Assembly (NCBI GenBank): GCA_036308645.1
Contig: JAXJVH010000033.1
Location: forward strand, 17,854 to 81,853
DNA: 64,000 nucleotides
Source: RUG11462 sp036308645
GTDB lineage: Bacteria; Bacillota; Clostridia; Oscillospirales; Acutalibacteraceae
Reading direction: 5' to 3'
Shown here piece by piece: positions 1 to 7,667 of this stretch. A program made the position numbers and the translations under genes. Positions within the stretch are counted from its first letter, which is position 1; every line of letters begins with the position of its first letter. The notes under the pieces were generated by a model, which worked only from the letters and a program-made list of their open reading frames with translations, was not told the DNA's origin and made no database searches.

Positions 1-237
1 AAGGCTGATTCCGTTAATTATATTAGATAAAAAGCCCAAATTTCACACCCCAATTAAAACTAAAAAATAATTAATAAAATTATACCACAGTTTGTTTACA
101 AAAACAATAAATTTTTTAAAAATAACCTTAAATTTAAGAAAAAAGGAGCAAAATGTTTTACAAAACCGTTATTTTTTGAAAATTCAAACAAAAAAATCGG
201 TGCAAGCATGATTTTTATAAATACGACCGCATAAAAA
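1..237. other. AT-rich intergenic DNA, no gene seen
   Basis: Very AT-rich sequence with no credible reading frame, ribosome site or stable hairpin. Positions 211-237 form the left copy of a 27-bp direct repeat whose other copy is at 326-352. Nothing else is recognisable. Confidence 0.5.
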
Positions 238-352
238 GTTCTATTCCTAATGTAGAGGTTTCAACACTTATCACCTCCCTCTGACGAGGGAGCCAATCTA
301 CACCCCAACTTTTTCAAAAGAACCAATTTTTATAAATACGACTGCATAAAAA
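211..352. repeat. 27-bp direct repeats flanking a MITE-like element
   Basis: Positions 211-237 and 326-352 are the same 27-bp sequence (begins ATTTTTATAAATACGAC, ends GCATAAAAA) with one C/T difference. They bracket the short MITE-like copy at 238-324. Either this is an unusually long target duplication or the element landed next to an older repeat. Confidence 0.7.
238..324 (+). repeat. MITE-like dispersed repeat, copy 1 (short form)
   Basis: An 87-bp short form of an element found four times in this window (also 3079-3276, 20523-20720, 23563-23742). It begins GTTCTATTCCTAATGT, contains the palindrome CTCCCTCTGACGAGGGAG and ends CAAAAGAACC. It lacks the roughly 100-bp middle of the longer copies, probably by recombination between the two internal CTCCCTC palindromes. 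It lies beyond the terminator of the gene at 396. Confidence 0.75.
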
Positions 353-383
353 AAGAGTTGAGATTTAACTCAACTCTTTTTTA
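350..383 (-). terminator. Bidirectional rho-independent terminator
   Basis: A 12-bp perfect hairpin (arms 351-362 and 369-380, AAAAGAGTTGAG and its complement) with a 6-nt loop. A-rich sequence on one side and T-rich on the other give U-tracts in both directions. It closes the binding-protein gene at 396-1583. Confidence 0.8.
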
Positions 384-395
384 AATAAATTCAAA

Positions 396-1583
396 TTATT
401 GCATTGAAACGTAAGCGCCGTTTTCAATCTTAACAGCTTTAGGTGCTTTGTTAACTTCACCTGTTTTAGCCCAAGTCATACCTGAACCTGTAAGACCTTC
501 ATAAGTGAGTGAAGTAATCTGTGTTTTGAAGATTTCGCACATATCTGCAACGCTCATATCAGCGGTGATGTTACCGTTTTTGATACATTCAGCGATGATT
601 TTGATACCGTCGTAAGCGTCAGCAGCGAACTGGTTAGGTATTTCATCGTTGTAAGCGGCTTTGTAAGCAGATACAAAATTCTGTGTAGCTTCGTCTTTAG
701 CGTCAGCGGCGAAAGGAGTAAGAAGCATAACGCCTTCAGCAAGTGAAGCGTCGAAGTTTTTGATACCGAGAATACCGTCAAGACCGTCGCAACCGAAGAA
801 TTTAGGCTCAAAACCTGCTGATTTTGACTGTTTAAGAATTTGAGCAGCCTCTGCATAGTAAATCGGGAGGAAAACGAGTTCAGCGCCGTTTGTTTTAGCG
901 TCGCCGATTTGTGCAGAGAAGTCGGTTTTATTATCTTTTGTGAAAGATTTTTCTGATACGATATTCAAGCCTTTAGCAGCGGCTTCAGCCTTGAATGTGT
1001 TGTAGATACCTGTTGAATAAGCGTCTGAACTATCATAGATAACAGCAACTTTAGAAGCTACTTTATTATCAGCGATGTAGTCGGCAGAAACTTTACCCTG
1101 GTTAGGGTCAGTAAAGCAAACCTGGAAGCAGTTATCGTTTTTAACAACGTCTGCAGCAGACGCAGAAGGTGTAAGCTGGAAGATACCGTCCTGTTTTGTT
1201 TTGTCAATTATAGAAAGGCAAGCGCCTGTTGTAACTGTACCGAGGAATACTTTCATATCTTCGTCTTTAAGTTTGTTGTAAGCAGCAACTACCTTTTCAG
1301 AGTCAGCAACGTCATCTTCCATTTTGAATTCAAGGTTAATTCCGTTAACTCCGCCTGCTTCGTTAATCTCTTTAACAGCGAGTTCAGCAGCGTTTTTAAC
1401 TGCCATACCGTAAACTGCAGCGTCACCGGTAAGCGGGCCGGTTGAACCGATTACGATTGTTTTTGCAGATGTGTCGCCGCTATTGTCGGCGGTTTCGTTA
1501 TCTTTGTTGCCGCAAGCAGCAAAGCAACCGAGCGCCATAACAATTGATAAGCAAAGGCACAAAAGTTTGATTACTTTTTTCAT
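396..1583 (-). CDS. Branched-chain amino acid ABC transporter substrate-binding lipoprotein (LivJ family)
   Basis: A 395-residue secreted lipoprotein. The signal peptide is followed by a lipobox ending CFAACG near residues 20-25. The rest reads as a type I periplasmic-binding fold typical of Leu/Ile/Val-binding proteins, with GSTGPLTGD near the start, then KVAVIYDSS and FAADAYDGI. It would capture branched-chain or related amino acids outside the membrane. No livHMGF permease or ATPase genes lie beside it: a terminator follows directly and the upstream gene is divergent. It must therefore use a transporter encoded elsewhere, or lie at the end of a set outside the window. The ligand is inferred from family only. 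Confidence 0.88.
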   Translation of the reverse strand: MKKVIKLLCLCLSIVMALGCFAACGNKDNETADNSGDTSAKTIVIGSTGPLTGDAAVYGMAVKNAAELAVKEINEAGGVNGINLEFKMEDDVADSEKVVAAYNKLKDEDMKVFLGTVTTGACLSIIDKTKQDGIFQLTPSASAADVVKNDNCFQVCFTDPNQGKVSADYIADNKVASKVAVIYDSSDAYSTGIYNTFKAEAAAKGLNIVSEKSFTKDNKTDFSAQIGDAKTNGAELVFLPIYYAEAAQILKQSKSAGFEPKFFGCDGLDGILGIKNFDASLAEGVMLLTPFAADAKDEATQNFVSAYKAAYNDEIPNQFAADAYDGIKIIAECIKNGNITADMSVADMCEIFKTQITSLTYEGLTGSGMTWAKTGEVNKAPKAVKIENGAYVSMQ

Positions 1584-1640
1584 AATTGATTACCTCTTTC
1601 ATAAATATAAAGATTTATATGTATATTTATACACCTTTTT

Positions 1641-1669
1641 AATATATCACCGTATTTACAATTTGTCAA
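1641..1669 (-). promoter_or_regulatory. Sigma-A promoter of the LivJ-family gene
   Basis: On the minus strand TTGACA (1664-1669), a 17-bp spacer and TATATT (1641-1646). It lies about 60 bp upstream of the ATG at 1583 and is divergent from the perR promoter. Confidence 0.75.
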
Positions 1670-1724
1670 CATTTTTTTAACATAAAATTACTATAAAAAA
1701 CTAAAAAAATTTTTTAAAATTGTA

Positions 1725-1753
1725 TTGACAAAAGAAGAAAATGAATATATACT
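1725..1753 (+). promoter_or_regulatory. Sigma-A promoter of the perR-rubredoxin-rubrerythrin operon
   Basis: TTGACA at 1725-1730, 17-bp spacer, TATACT at 1748-1753, so transcription should begin near 1760. The start site falls inside the palindrome at 1755-1777, the expected place for repression by the encoded Fur-family protein. Confidence 0.78.
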
Positions 1754-1754
1754 G

Positions 1755-1777
1755 TTAATAGTAATCATTACTATTAA
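1755..1777 (+). promoter_or_regulatory. Fur/PerR-type operator (11-1-11 palindrome)
   Basis: A perfect inverted repeat: TTAATAGTAAT, a central C, then ATTACTATTAA. The core fits the 7-1-7 pattern of Fur-family boxes (AT-rich halves, TAAT-N-ATTA centre). It overlaps the predicted transcription start of the regulator's own gene, implying autorepression. Confidence 0.75.
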
Positions 1778-1811
1778 TGATTGCTGTTTACAATTTAAGA
1801 ATGGAGTGGAA

Positions 1812-2186
1812 ATGGTGAATACTGTTAAAAGATTCTCAAAACAGCGTTTCACGGTTTTAAACGAGCTTTCAAAGCTTGATACCCACCCCACTGCTGATGA
1901 GATTTATGAGATTGTTAAAAAAATTATCCCGAGTATTTCGCTCGGAACGGTTTACAGAAATCTCAACAACCTTTGTGAAGAAGGTTCGGTTTTAAAGTTT
2001 TCATCTGACGGTAAAGAGCATTTTGACGCTATTACCAAGCCTCATATTCATCTGTGCTGCGAAAAGTGCGGTAAAATTTCGGATTTTTACGGCGATTACA
2101 GCGTTTTTGACGATGAGATTTTGAATAATGAAAGTTTTAAAATCAATAATATCATTATCAGCGGAATTTGCAGAAATTGCTGTTAA
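1812..2186 (+). CDS. perR: Fur-family peroxide-type repressor (PerR-like)
   Basis: A 124-residue Fur-family DNA-binding protein starting at ATG 1812, with GGAG at 1803-1806. The longer open frame back to 1725 is a TTG inside the -35 box and is not a start. An N-terminal winged helix (SKQRFTVLNEL, then SLGTVYRNLNNL) is followed by the dimerisation domain with the metal site HFDA, PHIHLCCEKCGKISDF and a C-terminal CRNCC zinc pair. The HxH plus Asp arrangement and the downstream rubredoxin/rubrerythrin genes favour a peroxide sensor (PerR) over an iron sensor, but this is inference. It probably represses its own operon through the palindrome at 1755-1777. Confidence 0.85.
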   Translation: MVNTVKRFSKQRFTVLNELSKLDTHPTADEIYEIVKKIIPSISLGTVYRNLNNLCEEGSVLKFSSDGKEHFDAITKPHIHLCCEKCGKISDFYGDYSVFDDEILNNESFKINNIIISGICRNCC

Positions 2187-2211
2187 AAAATATTTTAGGA
2201 GGTTAGTCAAA

Positions 2212-2325
2212 ATGAAAAAATTTGTATGTAAAGTATGCGGTTACGAATACGAAGGCGAAACTGCACCTGAGGTTTGCCCACTTTGCGGCGTAGGTCCTGA
2301 AGACTTTGAAGAAGTTGAAGAATAA
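2212..2325 (+). CDS. Mini-rubredoxin (37 aa)
   Basis: A very small iron-sulfur protein starting at ATG 2212 behind AGGAGG. It holds both rubredoxin half-sites, CKVCGYEYEG and CPLCG, so it can bind one Fe(Cys)4, but it stops after 37 residues where normal rubredoxins have about 52. It closely resembles the first 37 residues of the next gene product, suggesting duplication of the rubredoxin domain. It probably shuttles electrons to the downstream peroxidase. It is in one operon with perR upstream (25-bp gap) and the reverse rubrerythrin downstream. A longer frame from 2128 overlaps perR and has no ribosome site. Confidence 0.82.
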   Translation: MKKFVCKVCGYEYEGETAPEVCPLCGVGPEDFEEVEE

Positions 2326-2389
2326 TATCATTATCGCTTAAATTTTTAAATCAAAATTTATAAATCAATTTTACGGAGGTAATAAAATT

Positions 2390-2941
2390 ATGAAAAAATT
2401 TGTATGTTCAGTTTGCGGTTATGTTCACGAAGGCGATACTCCGCCGGAAAAATGCCCACAGTGCGGCGTTCCTGGTGAGAAATTCAACGAAGTTGTTGAA
2501 GAAGAAAAAGTTGTTTGGGCTGACGAGCATAGAGTAGGCGTTGCTCAAGGTCTTGATGAAGAAGTTATTGCAGGTCTTCGTGAGAACTTTATGGGCGAAT
2601 GTACCGAAGTTGGTATGTATCTTGCTATGGCAAGAGTTGCTATCCGTGAGGGCTATCCTGAAATCGGCGCTTTCTATCAGCAGGCAGGTCTTGAAGAAGC
2701 AGAGCATGCTGCTAAATTTGCAGAATTACTCGGCGAAGTTGTAACAGATTCTACAAAGAAAAATCTTGAACTTCGTTGGATGGCAGAGCATGGCGCAACT
2801 GATGGCAAAATGAAACTTGCTAAACGCGCTAAAGAACTCGGCTATGACGCAATTCACGATACAGTTCATGAAATGGCTAAAGACGAAGCTCGACACGGCT
2901 GCGGTTTCAAAGGTTTACTCGACAGATATTTCGGTAAATAA
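2390..2941 (+). CDS. Reverse rubrerythrin (N-terminal rubredoxin, C-terminal diiron domain)
   Basis: A 183-residue protein with the rubredoxin domain first (CSVCGYVHEG...CPQCG, residues 1-40) and a ferritin-like four-helix diiron domain after it (GECTEVGMYLAMA, EAEHAAKF, HEMAKDEARHG). This order is reversed relative to classical rubrerythrin and matches the clostridial NADH-dependent peroxidases that reduce hydrogen peroxide and protect strict anaerobes from oxygen. The start follows a clear ACGGAGG. It is the last gene of the PerR-controlled operon, 64 bp after the mini-rubredoxin, and is followed by a strong terminator. Confidence 0.9.
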   Translation: MKKFVCSVCGYVHEGDTPPEKCPQCGVPGEKFNEVVEEEKVVWADEHRVGVAQGLDEEVIAGLRENFMGECTEVGMYLAMARVAIREGYPEIGAFYQQAGLEEAEHAAKFAELLGEVVTDSTKKNLELRWMAEHGATDGKMKLAKRAKELGYDAIHDTVHEMAKDEARHGCGFKGLLDRYFGK

Positions 2942-2970
2942 AAATTTCCTATAACTTTTAAAGTTAAAAT

Positions 2971-3020
2971 AACCCCCGATTTATTTGGCAATCAGCCAAA
3001 CAGTCGGGGGTTTTTATTTT
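2971..3020 (+). terminator. Rho-independent terminator after rubrerythrin
   Basis: AACCCCCGA (2971-2979) pairs with TCGGGGGTT (3004-3012); an inner TTTGGC/GCCAAA stem stacks inside it, and a T-run follows. Confidence 0.85.
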
Positions 3021-3078
3021 TGATTAATTAGATTGTTCAAAGGATTGATTTTCATTTAGATTAAATGAAAAAGGTAAG

Positions 3079-3276
3079 GTTCTATTCCTAATGTTGTGGT
3101 TTCAACACTTATCGCCTCCCTCGTCAGAGGGAGGTGGCACGTCTTTGCCGTGACGAAAGGAGAGAAAGAATAAAGATAGATATATACTTTGGCTTTTCTC
3201 TCCCTCAGTCTCGCTTCGCGCGACAGCTCCCTCGTCAGAGGGAGCCTATCTACACCCCAACTTTTGCAAAAGAACC
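3079..3276 (+). repeat. MITE-like dispersed repeat, copy 2 (long form)
   Basis: A 198-bp element starting GTTCTATTCCTAATGTTG and ending TTTGCAAAAGAACC; the ends are imperfect inverted repeats. Inside are two CTCCCTC-type palindromes separated by about 100 bp. The flanks AAAGGTAAG (3070-3078) and AAAGATAAT (3277-3285) match at 7 of 9 positions, consistent with a decayed 9-bp target duplication. Open frames here such as those containing CRDERRE are translations of the repeat, not genes. It lies between two terminators in the gap between convergent transcripts (2942-3378). Confidence 0.75.
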
Positions 3277-3329
3277 AAAGATAATTGCAATATGCGGGGA
3301 ACCAAGTCAATATCGCAAAAGCATACGAA

Positions 3330-3357
3330 AAGGGCAGACGTCAGAACGTCTGCCCTT
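3330..3357 (-). terminator. Terminator of the scaffoldin operon
   Basis: A perfect 12-bp hairpin (arms AAGGGCAGACGT at 3330-3341 and its complement at 3346-3357, loop CAGA), followed on the minus strand by TTTTCG. It lies 20 bp beyond the stop codon of the gene at 3379. Confidence 0.78.
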
Positions 3358-3378
3358 AAACTATTGTGCTAAAACTAA

Positions 3379-4683
3379 TTATTTAGCTTTTGCTGTTTTT
3401 ACTGAAGAGTATTTGCTGTAAGCCTTTTTAGAGCCTGATTTAACTACTGCTTTAACTCTGAAAGAGTATTTCTGACCCTTTTTAAGACTTTTCTTTGTGA
3501 ATGATGTTGTCTTGCCTTTAGTAATAGTTTTAACAACTTTGTACTTTTTGCCTGACTTCATTTCAACTACATAACCTGTAGCGCCTGATACCTTTTTCCA
3601 AGTAATCTTTACAGACTTTTTAGCGCCTGTAGCCTTGATTGAAGGTTTAGCCAAAGTCTTTTTAGCAATAGTGGTTTTGCTCAATGCTTTTCTACATGAA
3701 GCGCAGTATGTGGTCTTAACGCCTGCTGCAAAATAAGTAGCCGCTTTTGTAACTTTTGTTGTTTTTTTAGCGTGTTTGCAAGCAGTTGTGGTAGGTTTTT
3801 TTGTAGTTGTAGTTGTTTGAACCGGTTTAACTGTTGCAAGTGTAACACCGTCTGCAAGATAAGGAACGTAACTGCTGTTTCGTTTTAAGTCAACGCCGCC
3901 TTTGAAAGGACCGTCAGGAGTCTTTACACCGGCCTCAGGGATAGAAGTGATTTTATCTACACTTTCCCAAGCATAATCATCAGGGTTGAAGTTTTCTCCT
4001 AAATCTTTGCCTTTTTCAGGAGCTTTTGAGCCTTCAAGATAAAATGGTGAGAATGTTATATTGAATTCACCGCAACCTGCATCACCGGTAGCGTCATTTG
4101 CAAGGCAAGCGTAGTTCTGAACTGCAATTTTAACGAATGTAACTTCAATTGAATCATACGCTGTGAAATCTTCATCCATTTGAATGTCGGTAAATCCAAA
4201 ATCCAAAGTTGCTGTACTGCCTATTTCGATTTTGCCAACGGCTTTGGTTTGTTGTGTTTCGCCTGCTTCAATACTTCCTGAAGAATCTTTGTATTTATAT
4301 TTGATAATAATATTAATTTCAGGACTTACCTGTTCAGGTTCTTCATCTTTTTTAGTACCGTGGCAGTCTGCTACGTTAACATCAATATAAACCTTTTTAC
4401 CTGATTTGATTGACTCTTTAATAAAAGCGCTCCATTCTTCTTTAAGAGGCTGACCGTAAAAGCATACCTGATGCTGGCGAGCATAATGTGTGCTTGCAAG
4501 TGTTGCATAACCGCCTGATGTATAGGTTACTGTATCAGGATATGCACCGTAATGCCAATATCTTAACAATGGATTAAAGTTATTAACGCTTGTAGTTGCC
4601 GCAGAACTTGTTAATACTAACGAAGAACTAACAATTAAAAGCAACACAGATACAAGTGCTAATATTTTTTTTAAGTGTTTCAT
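3379..4683 (-). CDS. Secreted QNY-module protein with C-terminal Fn3 domain
   Basis: A 434-residue exported protein. Signal peptide residues 1-28, then one beta-rich module (about 35-216) sharing a signature with modules in the two large neighbours: a strand such as VYIDVNV, a TATLDFGF turn, then KIAVQNYACL. After a Thr/Lys linker (285-300) comes a CKH...CASC segment (301-330) that may bind metal, then a fibronectin type III domain (345-434). No catalytic motif is visible. It lies 23 bp downstream of the scaffoldin gene, so the two are one operon ending at the hairpin at 3330. A role in substrate binding or as a cellulosome accessory is inferred from context only. Confidence 0.72.
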   Translation of the reverse strand: MKHLKKILALVSVLLLIVSSSLVLTSSAATTSVNNFNPLLRYWHYGAYPDTVTYTSGGYATLASTHYARQHQVCFYGQPLKEEWSAFIKESIKSGKKVYIDVNVADCHGTKKDEEPEQVSPEINIIIKYKYKDSSGSIEAGETQQTKAVGKIEIGSTATLDFGFTDIQMDEDFTAYDSIEVTFVKIAVQNYACLANDATGDAGCGEFNITFSPFYLEGSKAPEKGKDLGENFNPDDYAWESVDKITSIPEAGVKTPDGPFKGGVDLKRNSSYVPYLADGVTLATVKPVQTTTTTKKPTTTACKHAKKTTKVTKAATYFAAGVKTTYCASCRKALSKTTIAKKTLAKPSIKATGAKKSVKITWKKVSGATGYVVEMKSGKKYKVVKTITKGKTTSFTKKSLKKGQKYSFRVKAVVKSGSKKAYSKYSSVKTAKAK

Positions 4684-4706
4684 AAATGTGCCTCCGCGAA
4701 ATAAAC

Positions 4707-7376
4707 TTATTTGGTTTTAACCGATTTAACAGCTGAATACTTGCCGTAAACAGGTGCTTTTGAAGTGCCTACTTTTCTCAAAGCTCTTACTTTGATGTAG
4801 TACTTCTTGTTAGATTTTAATGTAATGGTTGCTTTTCTGCCGGTAACAGTTTTTTCTGCTTTGTAGCCGGAATTCTTTTTAGTTGAAACATAAACTTTAT
4901 ACTGTTTAGCATTTGTGGTTTTGCCCCAAGTTAAAGTAACTTTCTTTCCTTTAACTTTTGCATTAACTTTCTTAACCTGGCTTACTTTATATGTTTTTAC
5001 AGATTTAGAAGCGGTAAATGCGCTTTCAAGTTTGCTTGAAATTGCTTTTACTTTGTAACTGTAGGTTTTACCTGCAGAAAGTGCTACTGCATAACTTGAT
5101 TTAGTAGTTGTTTTGTAAGCAGCCCATTTGCCTGAATTTACTTTTCTGTAAATCTTGTAACTTGTAGCGCCTGAAACCTTTTTCCAAGAAAGAGTTGCTT
5201 TTTTGTTTGATTTTAAAGTAACTTTGAAACTTGAAGGAGCAGACAAAGTTGTAGGAGTTGTAGGAGTTGTAGGAGTTGTAGGTGCTGCTTTAACAGTTAC
5301 TGTACCGTTTGCGAATGTAGCCGCTACGCTCTTTTCGTCAACGTCAATGCAGTCATCTGCGTTGAAATCAACAACTTCTACAGTTGTAGAACCGATTTTT
5401 GCGTTTTTGTTTACTGTAAATACAAGAGTTGCAACCACGCCGTTGTCAGCATTGTTTTTCAGTGTGTTTGATTTAAATGCAATGTTTAATACGTCGCCGG
5501 TTGTCGGACCAACAGTAATTTCGTCTTTTGCAAAAGTACCGCCTTTAACTTCTTTGAAAGTTAATACTGAATTATCATATTTAACATTAAGTTTTGCAAG
5601 GTAAATACCGGGGTTGTTTTCAACTGAAATCGGAACTTCAACAGTTGCTCCTTGATTTGCAGTTGCGTTGCCGATTGTGAATTTTGCTTCCTGTTTTTCT
5701 GACGGTTCAGGATCAGTTGGTTCAGTTACACCGTATGCGTACGGAGCAGAACCTATAATTACTGCATTGTCAGCCATTGGATCATCCCAATTTTGGAATT
5801 GGAAATACATAAATGTAGCGTCAGCCGGAACATCGTCAGAATTTATAACTAATGTATATTTTTCGCCTGATTTCATAGGATGTGCATGATCGCCGGACCA
5901 ATTTTTGTTATCAAGTGTATATTTTAAATAACATGTATCAGCGCCGTTCTGATTAGTAAATGTCGGATAAATATCAATAGCAATTTTATCGGATTTTGCT
6001 AATACATCTGAAAAATTATATACATCTATCCAGGATTGGATCTGCTGAACATATCCGTCTGCTGTAGTTTTAGCGCTTAAAGTAAAGATTTTGTTACTTT
6101 GAGAATAAACAGGATTTTCTGCGCCTGAACCCCAACCGCCGCTTATGGTTGCCGGAGTGTTAGGAGCGGTAATGTTACTTGGATCAAAAGTTTCGCCTGT
6201 GCTGCCGCCTTCAGAGCCACCTTCAGAACCGCCTTCAGAGCCGCCTTCAGAACCGCTACCTTCAGAAGAAGCAGGGTATGCGTATGGAACAGAAGCGATA
6301 ATTACTGTATCGCCAACCAGAGCATCATCGTAATTCTGGAATTGGAATAACAAATATTCTTGCCCTTTTGCTAAAGGATTGTTTAAAATATCAGCAGAAT
6401 TTATAACTACTGTATATTTTTCACCTGATTTCATAGGATGATCATAATCGCCTGAAAAAGTTCTTGGATCATTATCTTCAAATGAGTACTTAAAGTAGCA
6501 TGTATTTGAACCGTTCTCGTTAGTAAATGTCGGATAAATATCAATAGCGATTTTATCGGATGATTTTAAAACATCTGAAAAACCAACCAGATGCATACCG
6601 CCGTTTAACTGTTGAGTAGTAGCGGTAGAAGTTGCAGTAAAGGTTTTTTCAGTGTTAGTAGCACTCCAACCCCAGTCTATGGATGCTGAATTATCAGGAA
6701 CGGTAATGTTATTCGGATCAAAAGGTTCTCCTGTGCTGCCGCCTTCAGAACCGCCTTCAGAACCGCCTTCAGAACCACCTTCGGAACCGCCTTCAGAACC
6801 GCTACCGCCTGAAGAAGCACCGTATGCGTATGGAGCAGAACCGATAATTACTGTATCGCCAACCATTGGATCATCGTAATTCTGGAATTGGAATAACATG
6901 TATTCTTGTTTTGCTGCTAAAGGATTGTTTAAAATATCAGCAGAATCTATAACTACTGTATATTTTTCGCCTGATTTCATCGGATGATCATAATCGCCTG
7001 AAAAGTTTCTTGGATCATTATCTTCAAATGAGTACTTAAAGTAGCAAGTGTTTGCACCTTTCTCATTAGTAAATGTCGGATAAATATCAATAGCGATTTT
7101 ATCGGTTGATTTTAAAAGATCCGAAAAACCAACTAAATGCATAGCACCGTTTAACTGTTGAGTAGTACCGGTAGAAGATGCAGTATAGGTTTTATCGGTC
7201 ATTGCAGAATAACCCCAACCCCAGTCGAATGTTACCGGAGTTTCAGGAACGGTAATGTTACTCGGATCAAAAGTTTCTCCTGTAACACTAGTGGTTGAAG
7301 CAAGTGCGCTAAAAGATGATAATGCTATCGTAAGTGACAGTATTACCACGAACATTGATGTTAGAACTTTTTTCAT
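4707..7376 (-). CDS. Single-cohesin scaffoldin with three QNY modules and two Fn3 domains
   Basis: An 889-residue secreted protein: signal peptide (1-27); three similar about 150-residue modules (35-185, 217-367, 397-550) rich in aromatics, each with KIAIDIYPTF, MKSGEKYT and FQFQN; two Gly/Ser/Glu linkers (188-215, 368-393); a cohesin domain (about 563-697, AKFTIGNATANQGATVEVPI onward); a Pro-Thr linker; and two fibronectin type III domains (711-889). Cohesins bind dockerins, so the product can hold a dockerin enzyme such as the divergent GH9. It has no dockerin or wall-sorting signal of its own. Modules 1 and 2 are nearly identical, module 3 more diverged. Cellulose binding by the modules is inferred. 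Confidence 0.82.
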   Translation of the reverse strand: MKKVLTSMFVVILSLTIALSSFSALASTTSVTGETFDPSNITVPETPVTFDWGWGYSAMTDKTYTASSTGTTQQLNGAMHLVGFSDLLKSTDKIAIDIYPTFTNEKGANTCYFKYSFEDNDPRNFSGDYDHPMKSGEKYTVVIDSADILNNPLAAKQEYMLFQFQNYDDPMVGDTVIIGSAPYAYGASSGGSGSEGGSEGGSEGGSEGGSEGGSTGEPFDPNNITVPDNSASIDWGWSATNTEKTFTATSTATTQQLNGGMHLVGFSDVLKSSDKIAIDIYPTFTNENGSNTCYFKYSFEDNDPRTFSGDYDHPMKSGEKYTVVINSADILNNPLAKGQEYLLFQFQNYDDALVGDTVIIASVPYAYPASSEGSGSEGGSEGGSEGGSEGGSTGETFDPSNITAPNTPATISGGWGSGAENPVYSQSNKIFTLSAKTTADGYVQQIQSWIDVYNFSDVLAKSDKIAIDIYPTFTNQNGADTCYLKYTLDNKNWSGDHAHPMKSGEKYTLVINSDDVPADATFMYFQFQNWDDPMADNAVIIGSAPYAYGVTEPTDPEPSEKQEAKFTIGNATANQGATVEVPISVENNPGIYLAKLNVKYDNSVLTFKEVKGGTFAKDEITVGPTTGDVLNIAFKSNTLKNNADNGVVATLVFTVNKNAKIGSTTVEVVDFNADDCIDVDEKSVAATFANGTVTVKAAPTTPTTPTTPTTLSAPSSFKVTLKSNKKATLSWKKVSGATSYKIYRKVNSGKWAAYKTTTKSSYAVALSAGKTYSYKVKAISSKLESAFTASKSVKTYKVSQVKKVNAKVKGKKVTLTWGKTTNAKQYKVYVSTKKNSGYKAEKTVTGRKATITLKSNKKYYIKVRALRKVGTSKAPVYGKYSAVKSVKTK
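6207..6266 (-). repeat. 12-bp tandem repeat encoding Gly-Ser-Glu-Gly linker 2
   Basis: About four units of GCCTTCAGAACC-like 12-mers on the plus strand, encoding the GSEG linker between scaffoldin modules 2 and 3 on the minus strand. Length variation here would change the linker without shifting frame. Confidence 0.75.
6741..6800 (-). repeat. 12-bp tandem repeat encoding Gly-Ser-Glu-Gly linker 1
   Basis: Five units of the same 12-mer (GCCTTCAGAACC, one unit with two changes) encode the linker between modules 1 and 2. One more unit than the second linker, which suggests slippage or duplication of module plus linker. Confidence 0.78.
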
Positions 7377-7529
7377 AATAAATAAGTTCTCCTTTCTTTT
7401 TTTGATTAATTTTTTTGGTTTGTAATTTTGTTTTTCATTATTACTTCCGATTAATTATTAAATGCAGGGTCTCCTTTCTCTTTTAATTTTAATTTTTTTC
7501 ATTACATTTTTGCATCAATCTGCAAATTT

Positions 7530-7558
7530 ATTATAGAATATTACGGTAATTTTTTCAA
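7530..7558 (-). promoter_or_regulatory. Sigma-A promoter of the scaffoldin operon
   Basis: Minus-strand TTGAAA (7553-7558), 17-bp spacer, TATAAT (7530-7535). The leader to the ATG at 7376 is about 150 nt and carries two GGAGA sites, the proximal one just before the start. In the same gap a plus-strand TATAAT at 7628-7633 probably serves the GH9 operon, but no good -35 box is at the right distance from it, so that promoter may need an activator. Confidence 0.68.
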
Positions 7559-7667
7559 TCAAAAAAATGCAGAAAACAGGTATATTCGTGCACGAGGTAT
7601 TGCATTTAATCTTATCAGCGTTTATTATATAATCGTAATAGTTTAATTTGTTTAAGGAGGATTTTTA

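Noticed and set aside
3056..3421. Overlapping small frames with CRDERRE/PLTRE-type peptides (also 20545-20733, 23560-23789)
   Set aside because: They are translations of the MITE-like repeats on either strand, not conserved genes; no ribosome site.
5240..5290. Tandem GTAGGAGTT repeats as a CRISPR-like or microsatellite element
   Set aside because: They encode the Pro-Thr-Thr linker of the scaffoldin on the minus strand.
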